Assembly (NCBI GenBank): GCA_944470555.2
Contig: OX104129.1
Span: forward strand, 85,706,820-85,770,819
Length of the DNA: 64,000 nucleotides
Reading direction: 5' to 3'
Source of the DNA: Heterobilharzia americana
Taxonomy: Eukaryota; Platyhelminthes; Trematoda; Strigeidida; Schistosomatidae
The position numbers and the translations under genes were made by a program. The notes under the pieces were generated by a model that was not told the DNA's origin, ran no database searches, and worked only from the letters and a program-made list of their open reading frames with translations. Below are positions 46,586-58,850 of the stretch, piece after piece. The stretch's first letter is position 1; each line of letters starts with the position of its first letter.

Positions 46586-49290
46586 ATGTAAACAGCGTAA
46601 TGATAAGACGAAGATTATCTGAAACATGTGATGTATTAGCGCTATACATTTCGAACAATCTGATCACACATGGACTTGTCGAACTATTTATATGAAAATT
46701 TACGAAAAGGTCAATGAAGTTAATAGGAAACATAGGAATAGGAAGGGATAGAAAAAGAAAAAACCTTATTCTTGGTATGAAAATTAAAATCAATACTACC
46801 AAGGTAGGTTCAACGTGAGTACAAATTGTTTTTGTATACATAAAGGGGGTTTAAATTTACGGATGGCAAGAGCTTCAATAAATTTAAGCACTCGGCTCTG
46901 ACCACTTTTATGTAGTACTTTAAAGGCTGTTTTCATGTCTATCCTATGGTTAGTTTCTAGTATATGTTTAGCGATAGACGAAGATGGATGTTTGTCACCT
47001 GCACTTATCGGATCTGTTGAGGTCATTTGTTTTTGTAGCCACTTAGGTACATGTTCAGCCTTCCTTAACTGCATATCACGATTACTCCTCCCTATATATG
47101 TGTGTCCACACATACATGTAAATTGATAAACACAGTGGGATGTGATGTAATCGTTTATATGTTGTTTCGGTTTGTGCTGTAACATGGACTTGGTCTTCTC
47201 TACAATGATGACCTTAGCTGCATAATACGTTTTACAGATGGCCGATCTAAGTCTTTTCCTCACAACAAAGCTATGTGAATCACCTCTAAATGGTAATGAG
47301 ATGTAGACATTTTTCTTAGCAACGGAACACTGTATACTTTTCAATGGTACATAACTTTTGCACCGGTCGATAAATCTCAACGGGTATCCATTCTGTATCA
47401 GAGTTGTCGTCAGTAAGTTGGCTTCTTCCTCCCTGGTGTCATCGGTGCAGATACGGTTTATCCTGTTGAATAAGCATCTGACTAAACCACGTTTGTATTG
47501 GACTGGACAATAGCTATGGAAATTAAGATATTGCCCTGTCCATGTAGGTTTCCTATAGATCGACCTCCTGATCGAGCCATCCTCCCGTCGACTGAGCAAT
47601 ACGTCTAGGAACGGTAGCTGGTTGTTCGTCTCTTGTTCATAAGTCAGGCTAATGTGATTCTGAGCCGTGTTCATTTTCTGTAGCAGGCACATTGCATCAT
47701 CAGGCTTTTCACATATAATGACTATATCATCAACATATCTCTTATAAAGTGAAACCCTTCCAATGAGATCGTCAGCCATGTTTTCAACATATGACATGTA
47801 TACATCAGCTAGCAACGGTCCTAATGGACTGCCCATCGCGACACCATCAATCTGTTGAAAGTGTTCGCCCTCGAATGTGAATTCAACTTTATCAGTGCAT
47901 AATAACAATAAATCTTTTAAAAAATTAATAGGGATAGGGAATATAAGACTGTTAGAAGAAATATAGTCACATAAAATATCAATTGTTTTTACTAGAGGTA
48001 CATTAGTAAATAAAGAATTTACATCAAACGAGTACATAGTCTTATCCTTGATATTAATATCATTTAAACAGTCAATAAGGTCAAATGTATCTTTCAATGA
48101 GGACTTACATAAATGGCTTCTGACAGGGTTCAAGAGCTTTGCCAACCATTTGGCTAGATTATGTGTGGGTGATCGACACATAGACAATATTGGACGCAGT
48201 GGGTTGTCAGGCTTATGAGTTTTAGGTAACCCATATAGATGTGGATGTTCAGATCCCATAGGTTTTAGACGATTAAATTCCTCCTTATTGATTAAATTCA
48301 TACCAAGCATTTTCACAAGTTTAGAATTTACTCTGCCTTCCAATTTACGTATCCCCTCACAGGGGGCATCTGACGTAAATTTGCTTTCATCACTGAGAAT
48401 AGATAACATCTTACTTTTATAATCAGACGTGTTCATAACGACCACACCTGATCCTTTATCGGGTTTTAGTACGACAATATCAGAGTTATTTCGTAATCCT
48501 TTCAGTGCTTGGAAATGCTCACGCGTTAAGATGCTTTTCTGTCTTGGACCAGGATTATGAAACCCATGGGCGATGTCTACTAATTTAGCTCTTAGCCAGT
48601 TCTCATTGTCTGGAGAAGTTGGGACAAGTGAGCTCAGTTGATCATACAGGTTTTCAAATTGAGCATCGGTTGTTAAATCAGAGTTTTGTGTTTGAGGGAC
48701 AGAAAAACTGAACCCAAGGGAGAGCGCCTCTTTATCAAGAACAGATAACTGAACGGATGATAAATTCGTCACATAGTTGTCTGGGTTAACTGGGAATGAA
48801 TTCACATGGTCGCTCGTAATCTGAGATTTGTTCAGCTTTGTCGTCATCCTTTCTTTTGCTCTTATTATAACCGAGCTGCAAAAATTAACAAACTTGATGT
48901 GGCAAACTAAAGAAATTTCCGACAATACGGAAGATGCATGTACGTGACATCCGATTAATTTGATAAGATTTTCACTACAATTCTCCACATGAGATTTCGA
49001 AATTCGAATAAGGTTTGAGATATTTGGTTGTAGTTTGCTGGAACGTAAAGTTTTATAAAATTTTCCAGGAAACGTGTGATTAGAAATGCAAGATTTATAA
49101 AAGTCCAACTTCATTCGTTCACATGCGATTTTACATCTGAGGCTAGCCAATTCATCTAACCTTTTAACAGTATGCTGAGGGTGTCTTCTTTTTAAAAATT
49201 TAAAGCTAATACATCACATGTTTCAGATAATCTTCGTCTTCTCATTACGCTGTTTAAATTTATCAAAGGGACCAGTTGCTTTAAATTAGC
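46586..49290 (-). mobile_element. Penelope-like retroelement with intact ORF and short inverted termini
   Basis: The minus-strand element has its 3' end at 46,586-46,640 ('acagcgtaatgataagacg...catgtgatgtatt'). The inverse of this sequence lies at 49,204-49,256, upstream of the ORF, giving terminal inverted repeats of about 50 bp. The right end probably extends to about 49,288, where 'accagttgctttaaat' is shared with the other copy near 54,935. Penelope-like elements are known for terminal repeats in direct or inverted orientation. Confidence 0.75.
46796..49114 (-). CDS. Penelope-like reverse transcriptase with GIY-YIG endonuclease
   Basis: An uninterrupted frame of 772 residues from the ATG at 49,114. 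A TTG 12 codons upstream extends the frame, but I prefer the ATG. The order is that of Penelope-like elements. The N-terminal region has KPDKGSGVVVM and LYGLPKTHK. RT motif A is SFDVNSLFTNVP (near 48,010-48,040) and motif B is DGVAMGSPLGPLLADVYM (near 47,830). Motif C is KRYVDDIVI, with the catalytic Asp pair at 47,726-47,737. A FLDVLLSRREDG block and NGYPLRF follow. The C-terminal GIY-YIG nuclease has VYQFTCMCGHTYIGRSNRD near 47,090-47,150 and then the HVPKWLQK and KHILETNHRID blocks. The protein would nick chromosomal DNA and prime cDNA synthesis on the target. All key RT residues visible to me are present, so this copy could be recent or active. Confidence 0.92.
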   Translation of the reverse strand: MKLDFYKSCISNHTFPGKFYKTLRSSKLQPNISNLIRISKSHVENCSENLIKLIGCHVHASSVLSEISLVCHIKFVNFCSSVIIRAKERMTTKLNKSQITSDHVNSFPVNPDNYVTNLSSVQLSVLDKEALSLGFSFSVPQTQNSDLTTDAQFENLYDQLSSLVPTSPDNENWLRAKLVDIAHGFHNPGPRQKSILTREHFQALKGLRNNSDIVVLKPDKGSGVVVMNTSDYKSKMLSILSDESKFTSDAPCEGIRKLEGRVNSKLVKMLGMNLINKEEFNRLKPMGSEHPHLYGLPKTHKPDNPLRPILSMCRSPTHNLAKWLAKLLNPVRSHLCKSSLKDTFDLIDCLNDINIKDKTMYSFDVNSLFTNVPLVKTIDILCDYISSNSLIFPIPINFLKDLLLLCTDKVEFTFEGEHFQQIDGVAMGSPLGPLLADVYMSYVENMADDLIGRVSLYKRYVDDIVIICEKPDDAMCLLQKMNTAQNHISLTYEQETNNQLPFLDVLLSRREDGSIRRSIYRKPTWTGQYLNFHSYCPVQYKRGLVRCLFNRINRICTDDTREEEANLLTTTLIQNGYPLRFIDRCKSYVPLKSIQCSVAKKNVYISLPFRGDSHSFVVRKRLRSAICKTYYAAKVIIVEKTKSMLQHKPKQHINDYITSHCVYQFTCMCGHTYIGRSNRDMQLRKAEHVPKWLQKQMTSTDPISAGDKHPSSSIAKHILETNHRIDMKTAFKVLHKSGQSRVLKFIEALAIRKFKPPLCIQKQFVLTLNLPW

Positions 49291-49640
49291 TGATAAACAA
49301 AGTTGTACGCTTTATATCACAATACGGAGGAAACTGAGCAGCATTCATCTCCTATCTTCATGATAAAACAAGATATATATCGATCATACTATTCAAATGG
49401 TCACCTTCTCCTTTTGAAATTGGTGTAAATAAATACAAGCCTGTCGTCAGTAATGTTTATTAGGGAGGATTCAAAATACAGGTATACATGAAGAACCATC
49501 GACATGACTACTGCAAAAACATTCCAGATGAAGAAAAGAAATCAGGGGAGTAATTGCCCAGAATAGTTTATCAGAAAGAGTAGGATTAGAACACCCTCTA
49601 GATTTTCAACAGTGAAATGAAATAAGAAACCAGTATTTAT
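49291..49640. other. Spacer
   Basis: No coding sequence or named repeat. Confidence 0.35.
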
Positions 49641-49860
49641 CTGACTTTATTTTTATTTTTGATATTTTCTTTGTGCTTTGAAGTTTCTTTTGTGATTAGA
49701 TTGGTTTTACGGAGTAGGGTTGCCAGTCCTATGCCCGACCTTCCCTCTTTACCCGGGCTTTGGACCTCCTAGTAACTAGTGAACTACTTAACTAGGCGAG
49801 GTTCAGAAAGTTTACACTATGATACATATCCGTCATTTGAACGGATATGTATACATTGGC
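49640..49860 (-). mobile_element. RTE 5' UTR-like fragment
   Basis: 'gtagggttgccagtcctatg' and 'cttaactaggcgaggttc' parallel the sequence just upstream of the endonuclease ORF of the spacer RTE (35,290-35,425). No ORF is attached. Confidence 0.5.
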
Positions 49861-50595
49861 TTTTAGGAGAGAATAAAATACACGTCCAGGCATTTTAAAG
49901 CCAGGATGGTATACAGTCTCATCCTGTGGCGCAACCACACGGGTGCGTTTACCCGGGTAGTCCACAAATGTCGGAGTGGTGAAGGTGGACACCTTAGCCA
50001 TGACCCCCACCTTGATGGAGGTGGAGGCACCAACCACCGACTCAAGTCGATAATCTATGAAATCATCGAAGTAACCACCTCCAATACCCAGTGTCTAATG
50101 TCGCACAAACTCGAAGGTCTAGAGAAAAAAACAGATACGTAGACAGAAGAGGCGTGTCACGAAAAGCACTTCCAACAAACTGCAGACTTATATCATCAAC
50201 AGCTGCCGCATACGCTCACTCGATATTAAAGATCGATGTGATGGCCAGAATGGTAAGAATAAGTAACAAGGAACTGTGGCTGGCAATGAACCAACCAAGA
50301 ACCTATTACCCAACAAATATGCAGAAGAAAGTGAAGATGGATTGGGCATACACTGAGAAGGCTGATTGGGGACATCACGCTTCAGGCCAGGCCGTCGAGC
50401 GTAACCCGGATGGGAAACCAAGTGTCAGGTGTCCGAGGGTGATATGGAGATCACGTGAGGAAGAAAAGAAAGCTTGTGTTAAGTCGTGGCGTCAGGTTGG
50501 AAAGACTGCAGAGAACAGAGTGGAATTGAGGCGTGCTACTGAAGTAGCATGTCCCATTGGGAACACAAGAGAACAATAATAATAATAATGCCTAG
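49861..50595 (+). mobile_element. RTE 3'-end fragment, plus strand
   Basis: From about 50,085 it matches RTE C-terminal and 3' UTR blocks ('gtctaatgtcgcacaaactcg', 'cacgaaaagcacttccaac', 'agaacctattacccaacaaa'), ending in 'gagaacaataataataataat'. The segment 49,905-50,085, rich in short GGTGG/CCACC inverted motifs, is unassigned and may be an RTE 5' region fused by internal deletion. Confidence 0.7.
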
Positions 50596-51240
50596 CTCTC
50601 TTATACAGAGGATAGATGAACGGACAGCTACTGGCTTATTCGAAAAAAGTCCGAGAAATACAAGTCCTAGATATTATAATAGCACAAAAGGACCAATGTC
50701 GTTTCGTTTGCTAGACTAAATATGTTACTCTGAGGATGAAATCCTAACAAAAGCATGCATGAGTTATTCAAACCGACCTTACTCTCATTCGAATAAGCTA
50801 GATCACGTAAACAATTAATGTGATATCCTGGTATTCCGTAACCTTCACAGCTTAATCGATGACTCCCTCAGTGAAACACCTCGAGATCTATGCTCTTCCT
50901 TACCTCTTTTTTGTTATTTATTTTAGTAACGAAAAGAAATTAAATTTAACCTTTTCAATTGAACCAGGATTCGGTAATCACTTGTGAAACTGCTGGAAGG
51001 TTTTAGCCACCAAAATCAATTATTCTACCTCTGCATAGACTATCAAAGGAGGGTTACCTCTCCTCTAAATTTGAAGCATTTATGGATAACAATTCATCCC
51101 TTGTTACTATGGTTGGCAGAAATGTTTCAATCAATTTGAAGAAATAAACCGAACTACTCCTTAGAAGAAATCTTCGAGTTTGTTAACAAAATAACAAAAC
51201 TAAATATCCATAGGAAGGTTGTAACTTTGTAGTATGTTTT
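50596..51240. other. Non-coding spacer
   Basis: No ORF and no recognised repeat. Confidence 0.35.
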
Positions 51241-51633
51241 TTAAACAGCGTAATGAGAAGATGAAGATTATCTGAAACATGTCAGGATGTATTAGCGCCA
51301 TACATTTCGAACAATATGATCCCTCACACATAGACTTGTCCAACTATTTTTGTGAAAATTTACGTAAAAGGTAAATGAATTTAATAGGAAACATAGGAGG
51401 AATAGGAAGGGAGGGTAAAAGAAAAAATCTTACTCTTGGTATGAAAGTTAAAATCAATACTACCAAGGTAGGTTCAACGTGAGTACGAATTGTTTTTGTA
51501 TACACATAAATGGGGTTTAAATTTACGGATGGCGAGAGCTGGAATAAATTCAAACACTCAGCTCTGACCACTTTTTTTGTAGTACATTAAAGGTTGTTTT
51601 CATGTCTATCCTGACAATCCACTGCATTGAATA

Positions 51634-52325
51634 TTGCCTATGTGTCGATCACCCACACATAATCTAGCCAAATGGTTGGCAAAGCTCTTGAACCCTGTCA
51701 GAAGCCATTTATGTAAGTCCTCATTGAAAGATACATTTGACCTTATTGACTGTTCAAATGATATTAATATCAAGGATAAGACTATGTACTCGTTTGATGT
51801 AAATTCTTTATCTACTAATGTACCTCTAGTAAAAACAATTGATATTTTATGTGACTATATTTCTTCTAACAGTCTTATATTCCCTATCCCTATTAATTTT
51901 TTAAAAGATTTATTGTTATTATGCACTGATAAAGTTGAATTCACATTCGAGGGTGAACACTTTCAACAGATTGATGGTGTCGCGATGGGCAGTCCATTAG
52001 GACCGTTGCTAGTTGATGTATACATGTCATATGTTGAAAACATGGCTGACGATCTCATCGGAAGGGTTTCTTTTTATAAGATAGATAGTCATATATAATC
52101 ATTATATTTGAAAAGCCTGATGATGCAATGTGCCTGCTAGAGAAAATGAACATGGCTAAAAATCGCATTAGCCTGACTTGTGAACACGAGACAAACAAAC
52201 AACTGCCGTTCCTAGATGTATTGCTCAGTCGACCGGAGGATGGCTTGATCGGAAGGTCGGTCTATAAGAAACGTAATAGAACAAAGCGATATCTTAATTA
52301 CCATAGTTATTGCCCAGTTCAATAA
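51634..52325 (+). pseudogene. Penelope-like RT fragment (broken)
   Basis: It is near-identical to the intact copy from CRSPTHNLAKWLAKLLNP through motif A (SFDVNSLSTNVP, Phe changed to Ser) and motif B. The frame breaks exactly where motif C should be (near 52,085-52,100), destroying the catalytic YVDD. It resumes at 52,128 and stops at PVQ, next to the RTE insertion. Confidence 0.88.
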
Positions 52326-52334
52326 AAACGTGGT

Positions 52335-54640
52335 TTGTTTTTATTAGTTGTCCCTTGGGTTCCTTATGGAGCATACCAATCCAGTAGCACGTCTCCAATC
52401 CACTCTCTTCGCCGGAAACTTTTGAACATGGTTCCAAGACAGACCACGACCTCTCATTTCCTCCTCACACCATCTCCTTATGTCACCCTCACCTCGGATG
52501 CCCAACTCGTCGTTTCCCATCTGGGTTCCACTCGAGTGCCTGGCCTGAAGCGTGATTTCCCCAGTCAGCCTCCTCTCAGTGTATGCCCAATCAAATACAT
52601 CTCCACTTCCACTTTCTCATGCATATTTGTTGAGCGATAGGTTCTTGGTTGGTTCGTTGTCCGGCCAGAGTTCCTTGTTGCTTATTCTCATTATTCTGAC
52701 CATCTGATCTTCACTAACGAGCCAGTGTATGCAGTTGTTGATGAATGTCTGTAGTTTATTGGAAATACCTTTCATAACGAATCAAGTCTCTCAACCATCA
52801 CATAGAAGCACTGACTTGACTGACGTTGTTGTTGAGAATCTGGATGTTGTTCCACATGCTGAGTGCAGTGCAGAAGATCTCCACACTGGTTTCAGCCTGA
52901 TGAACACCTGTCTTGCTTTTCCGATTCTGACTTTGACATCTTCGTCTGCACCTGTGCCGTCTAAAGTTGAAACAGTGCTTCCTAGATAGATGAAGGAGGC
53001 TACTTCCCTTAAGTTTCTCCCGTTGATGATGATTGGAGCTTGTTGCTGTTGTTGGGGTTGTTGGTGCGGTTTCTTCATCACATCTGTCTTCTCTATATTC
53101 ACCTTCTTGAAGTGGTCGGCCCATCGTTTTCGTTGGGTATCTTCTTTCGTAATTAAATTTCCTTCTTCATCTTTTATTGGTTTCATCTGCGTTGATCTCT
53201 TCCCTCTCAGATAGCAACCTGGTTATTTGATACAATGTTGTCAGGTCTCTAACTCTCCTACCGGCAGCCTGCAGCCTGTTCTGCTTCACTTGCCAGTGTG
53301 TCGTAGAAGTAGGTGTCTTTTGTCTTTGCGTGCACTCTTCTTTACTTCTTTGTCCGGTGTAGTGTTGTATACATTGTACTCAGTTCCCCTTGTCCTTGTG
53401 CATCCTTGCACTGGTTTATCTTCTGCTTCACCATCCCCCTCTCCCCACTCTATCAGCTTCCAGGTATCCGTCAAGATCCATTCCTTATCTTGTCTGTTTC
53501 TTCTTCCTTCCTAATACGGCTGTGCACGTTTCTTTCCACATCTCTTTCAGATAGTTCCAGTGTTCATCCACGCAAGTTTCTTCACGGATGTTCCTCGATG
53601 TCTCCCATTTTGTCATGATGCCTGGCTGACGTGAAGATGTCCCTTGTAGTTTCGTCCTTCAGTTTCTGTTCTGGGTGTTGTACTTGAACTGTGGTCTATC
53701 ACCAACTTCCTTGAAGGCTTTCAACCTGATTTGGAAGGTTTCTTGCACTAGATAGTGGACTGAGCCTACATCTGTTCCTCTTCTTGACCTTGTGTCAATT
53801 AGGCTGCGTCTCCACGTTCCTCACATTGAGATAAAGCCGATCTGATTTTTAGTGTGTCCTGGTGTCTGGTGAAATCCATTTCACTTTGTGGATATCCTTG
53901 TGCTTGAACACAGAGCCTCCAATCACCAACTGGTTGAACGCACAGAATTCTGCAAACAATTCTCCATTCTCGTTCATCACCTCTCCGAGCGATTCTCGAC
54001 CCATGGTTTGTTCTCTTCCTGTGTTGTCCTCTCCCAGTTTGGCACTAATGTCACTCCGCCCATTAGAATTTTGATATCGCCAACTGTGGTGGGGTCTTCT
54101 GCAGTGTTGATTGCAGTTGTCTGTAGAATTCCTCCTTCTTCTCTCGGTCTGCATTATTTGTAGGTGCACAGCGTAGCATTGTATGATTGTGACCTTCCTT
54201 CATTTCGACTTCAACCTTGCTGTCATGACCCTGATCTTGGAGGAGATTGGTTCCCACTGCACGAGAGAGAGAGCCTTCGATGCTCTTCAAGGGGACATCA
54301 TGATAGCCACTCGAAAACTCAGTGTGCTGGTGGTTGTCGTCTGAGTGACAATATCGGAGTAGATTATTGATTCTCCAGTTGACAGTTTGGAGAGTCCACT
54401 CCCATTCCATCTGCTTTCGCAAATTCCTAGTAGTTCAGTGCGATATCTTCTCATCTCGTTTGCAATCTGGGCTGCCTTGCTGGGTTCATTCATGGTGCGG
54501 ACATTCCATGTCCCCACGTTTACTTTTGCTTTCATGGAGGGAGAGAAGACACATTGGCCAATTGGCTTCCCGAATGCAGGCTTTCACCAACCGGCGTCAT
54601 TTCGCCTCTCCGATTCCAGAGAGGAATAATTTTGTTTTTA
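52335..54640 (-). mobile_element. RTE retrotransposon nested in the Penelope element, internally deleted
   Basis: It starts with 'tcccttgggttccttatgg' (inverted 3' UTR). It then has the C-terminal coding and the endonuclease region: ISAKLGEDNTGREQTMGRE near 54,000, and the start of the nuclease, VNVGTWNVRTMNEPSKAAQ, near 54,525. Compared with the spacer copy, most of the RT core between about 52,990 and 53,230 is missing. The 3' end is almost the same sequence as 59,565-60,140. Confidence 0.85.
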
Positions 54641-54938
54641 TTTTTTACAAAAGCAATTCGTACTCACGTTGAACCTACTTTGGTAGTATTGATTTTAATT
54701 TTCATACCAAGAGTAAGATTTTTTCTTTTACCCTCCCTTCCTATTCCTCCTATGTTTCATATTAAATTCATTTACCTTTTACGTAAATTTTCACAAAAAT
54801 AGTTTGACAAGTCTATGTGTGAGGGATCATATTGTTCGAAATGTATGGTGCTAATACATCCTGACATGTTTCAGATAATCTTCATCTTCTCATTACGCTG
54901 CTTACATTAATCATAGGGTCCAGTTGCTTTAAATATGT

Positions 54939-55190
54939 TTTTGTTTTCATTCACTAGAATTCCTTTGACAGAGACTATTAACTTATTCATATTTATTGGT
55001 TGAGATGTTGTGAATGCTTATTCTGAGAAAAAAAATTCGAAACCCAATACGGAGATCCATACTGAATATCTAGTTGATGTTGGGTAGAGAATTATGTTGG
55101 TAGAAAAATGAAGTAGTAACGGGGTCTTCATACAGTTTCTTACTCGCAGCCTATTTCATTGTTTCTTTGAAGTTGATTTTATCGCATTAA
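54939..55190. other. Spacer
   Basis: Nothing recognised. Confidence 0.3.
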
Positions 55191-55700
55191 TTTTTATATG
55201 TTTCGGAGTCTACAAGGTATATGTGGATGATATTTTAATTGTTCACTATGCAGTAAGTGAACCAATTAGGTTGTGAAGATCTTCAATATCACTCATCCAT
55301 AAAACAGTTTCACCCCTGAAGATTTGTTAGAATATGAACTTATCTTCCTGCATGTTCGATTGTGAAAGAGAAGTAGCAGATCATACGAAAGTTCAATCTG
55401 CCGTCAATTGGAATGAAACGGAAAGCTAACAGAATTCTACAGTTTTATCCCTGTGATCAGAAAATAGGAATCTGATTACCCCTTCTGTCAAAAGAATCTA
55501 CCACACGCATATGAACGGAAAACATATTACATACAGAAGTGAAACTCTTCTAAGATTTTTGGTTGGGAATGGAAGGTCAGCCTTTTTTTATTGATAAACA
55601 TGTGAAATATAAGCTTGATGTCTAACACAGCTTGTTATTACCTGAGAAGAAAATGTGGGAACCCGAAATTCAGTGGTGAGGCAGTGAGTTACTCCTTAGA
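55190..55700 (+). pseudogene. Decayed Penelope-like fragment
   Basis: A reading YKVYVDDILIVHYAVSE near 55,210 carries the RT motif C box. Further down, pieces corresponding to the FLDV and 'FYSF(I/C)P' region appear in other frames. It is heavily mutated and close to the second family. Confidence 0.55.
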
Positions 55701-57240
55701 CTACCAGTTGTCAAAAACAGTCTAAAGAACACCTTTTGCCGCATCACTTCATCTTACAGAGTCGAAATGTTATCTTTTTGGTGATATCCATGTGTTTGTA
55801 AATTAACCTGCTCATGAGAAGCTAATTAAATAGATAGTATTAGCATGACAGTTAAGATTCACTCGCGATCGTTGTAAAGCAAACACAAATGAAAAAACAC
55901 TTCTACTCTGGAGGATATTAATCTCTAAGGTGAAGTAGCATAACTTTAAATTTACTGTGTGATATGTAAACTGAAAACACGTCATTGAAAAGGATTTCGA
56001 GTAAAACTTCTTTGTACAGCAGATGTACTGGCTCCTCATGTGTAGTATTTCGAATTAGATGTAAACAAATGTTTTCTAGATGTCACCGATTTAACAACTC
56101 TTGATCGATGCTCAATTATTTTCGTATTAAGGTCACTTTTACTCACTTTGTTACCTACCCGCTATATTGAGTCGAATGCCTGTCAACTTTCTTGTGCATA
56201 ATATTTCTATTTCTCAGCCTTGTAATTCGACAAAGACAGGCACTTCTAACACACTATAAATTAATTCATGTTCCTATCTTGTTATGCAAGATTAACTTGG
56301 TTATTTTTATCTATTAACATCTTTGTAATCCATGTGGTTTTGTTAAAATTTGCTCAGAGGAGAAGCTACACTGTTAACTAATGATATTTCCAGATTTCTT
56401 TTTTGATCAAAATTATCACCAGTTAAAGTAACAATTTTATATCAGACGACTGACATTGTTTCGGTTGCCCAATAATTGGTGCAGTTATATTGAACGAAAT
56501 AAGACTGAATGATGAATATAACAAGTATGTGATTCACCAGTCACAGGACATTCGTAACGAAGTCACAACTTGATTGCTAACAGAATAAGTAGAAGAAGTG
56601 TAGTTTCTATGTGAAACATTTAATTACACTTCAACTGTGATAAAAAGCAGTTTACAAAAATGTTGGAAAACAAGCGAACTGATATTAGTTACATAAATTA
56701 TATTATTAAGGGTTGATATTACTTCCGTTTTGGTAATGTGTAAAAGTATTTTCAAGAAAGTCCACAACTTCTGTTGTCCATTTTTTCTGTAAGATTGGAA
56801 AGCAAGTTCATCGTATAAAAAGTAAACTTCTTCAGAAGAGCATAATGTTATTTCTATTAAGATTGAACTGTGTTACCTACTGACCGGCGATAAAAACTAC
56901 ATCGTGGTAGGATTTAATTCAAATTATGTTTTGTGTAGTCACGAGCTCAAGATTTTACGGAGTATTATGTTTAGTAAACAGGCTAATATCAGTCGCTATA
57001 TAGATCTCAATCATAGGCTAGTAACTTCAGGTAATCTCCATGATCATTCCTTTTGTCATAGCAAAGCCTTCTTAGAGATAGATTGATTTCTTGATTAATC
57101 TACATCCTCTCTACACCTAAACAAGTCAACCTGTAATTTACTATTTAAGGCAGTTAATGCAAAAAAGCATCAGAGGCATAAATATCTGGAAACTTGTAAC
57201 ATTTAGTGATTAGTCAGTGAAAAACAACCAATTTAATATT
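55701..57240. other. Non-coding stretch
   Basis: AT-rich, with short frames only and no motif, repeat head or splice-bounded exon that I could support. Confidence 0.35.
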
Positions 57241-57244
57241 GTCT

Positions 57245-57440
57245 AGTTTCAAGTCTGGATTGGCTTACGTCGATCACTTTTGTAATGTGACCAACAAGCT
57301 AAAGGGCTTAGCATTACAGTGTGCCTTGGGAGATGTTGATGATGACAAAATTTGCAGATTATCTTTACTGATGAGTGTAAACAAGTAGGAAAACTAAGTC
57401 CAGGATTTCCTACCAGTTGCCTCTAATTAACTTACACTTG
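57245..57440 (-). repeat. Degenerate copy of the 12.4/15.2-kb dispersed repeat
   Basis: 'gatcacttttgtaatgtg' with 'gcttagcattacagtgtgc', and the final 'ccagttgcctctaatta', parallel 'gatcatatttgtaatgtggc', 'gtttagcatcgcgttgc' and the inverse of 'gaggcaactgg' at 15.2-15.6 kb. Confidence 0.5.
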
Positions 57441-58790
57441 TGACATTCTTATGTCAGATATATCAGCTGACCGTTTAGTTAGTCGGTTGTAATGTCTTCT
57501 TGGTTCATAACTGCTGTTCAAATGTCCAGTGAAAAATTATTCAATGAACCTCATCTATCAATATTTCTAGTTATTTAGTTATTTCTGTTTCTTCATTAAG
57601 CACAAGTCGACTTAGTAATATTTACTGGATGACGTTGGGAGCACATCAAGCCTCATAATCATGAAGCAATACTAAGGACACTGTATCTACAGGTTCAATA
57701 CTTTTTCTCTAGACAATATTGAGACATTGATGATATGAATATTAAGCAAAAGTAGGGCATAATTTATCGGTTACATTGCGTCTTAGGAGCTGTATTGTTT
57801 ATTATTGGAACTTGAATTCTTTTCTAGGGACTTTCATTAGGACTAACTTCATTATGGATTGTGCTGCCAGCATTTCTGTGAAATGTTTCGGCGGCCTGTT
57901 GTGGTGTAGTGATGACTGGATGGTAGTCTATTTTGACTGTCGTTGACCACTCAAACGTTTATGTTGTCCTTTTCCGTGTTCTGTCTCTGCTTTCACAGCT
58001 GTTTATCAATTTTATCATAATGTTGATTTCGTCTACGTATACAGTGACTCAATGCTATTTGACTGAAGTGTGAATCTCCTACGAGTTCTCGGGTAGAGTT
58101 ATGTTAAAATTTGTCTCAACAAGCAGTCGAAGACTTTTGAAAGTAAGCTGCTGCACAATGATTTTATAGCAAACTTTAGCGGTAGTTATATTATCCTTTC
58201 ATAATATTTTTTGGAAACTTTTCTCCATGTTAAGAACTGAACAACAGTATTGCTATCAAACTTATTCGGAGATCAGTATTCTGGACATCAGAAATTTAAC
58301 GGTTCAGAGAAATTTTGAGGTACACAATATATTCTATAATTGGTATACTCTTACGTTAAAACTACAAATAGGTGTTGTACATGATTATTTAGTAACAATT
58401 TTATTCTTTCATTCATGATTATGTTGAATAAAATTGATTGGTCTCTATTCGCTTGTCAGTCCAAATGACTGCATATTGCTTCAAGTTTACCTTAAACATA
58501 GATTTACCGTTCCATATCTAGCAGTAGGATCTTTGAGGACCAGTTCTGTCCAGTTTCACTATCAAATGCATAGTATAAGGATCAATGATAATGCATAGTT
58601 TTTCTTGTATTGTGCATAATACTCTTAAATTTGGACCAGTGATTCTAAGTTTCAAGTCTGAACGGCAAAAAATTACACATGAAGATGCAGGCTCATTCAA
58701 ATGATGAACACCGAATGAAATGAAATGCAAACTATGGATTCCGCTGATAACAAGCATCAAGTAGATTAAATTTCACACGATTCAGTAAAC
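57441..58790. other. Non-coding stretch downstream of the micro-exon gene
   Basis: No ORF or repeat that I can support. Confidence 0.35.
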
Positions 58791-58809
58791 GACACTTTAA
58801 TTTGAATAA

Positions 58810-58815
58810 TTTATT
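58810..58815 (-). terminator. Poly(A) signal AATAAA of the micro-exon gene
   Basis: On the minus strand it lies 36 bp after the TAG stop (58,851-58,853). Confidence 0.55.
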
Positions 58816-58850
58816 CACTTAAACTGAAAACATAAACACTTTTACTTACA

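Larger units (their letters stand above)
51241..54938 (+). mobile_element. Penelope-like element with long inverted terminal repeats and a nested RTE
   Basis: Left terminus 51,241-51,600 is in minus orientation and holds the 3' UTR plus the last coding residues. It is the inverse of the right terminus 54,655-54,905, at roughly 97% identity by eye over about 250 bp. Between them lies the plus-strand RT (51,634-52,325) and then an RTE (52,335-54,640). The GIY-YIG region is missing. Inverted partial copies at the 5' end (pLTRs) are a known feature of Penelope-like elements. Confidence 0.8.

Noticed and set aside
46428..46841. 137-codon hydrophobic minus-strand frame
   Set aside because: It falls in the 3' UTR and terminal repeat of the Penelope element and overlaps the end of its ORF. 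No independent support.
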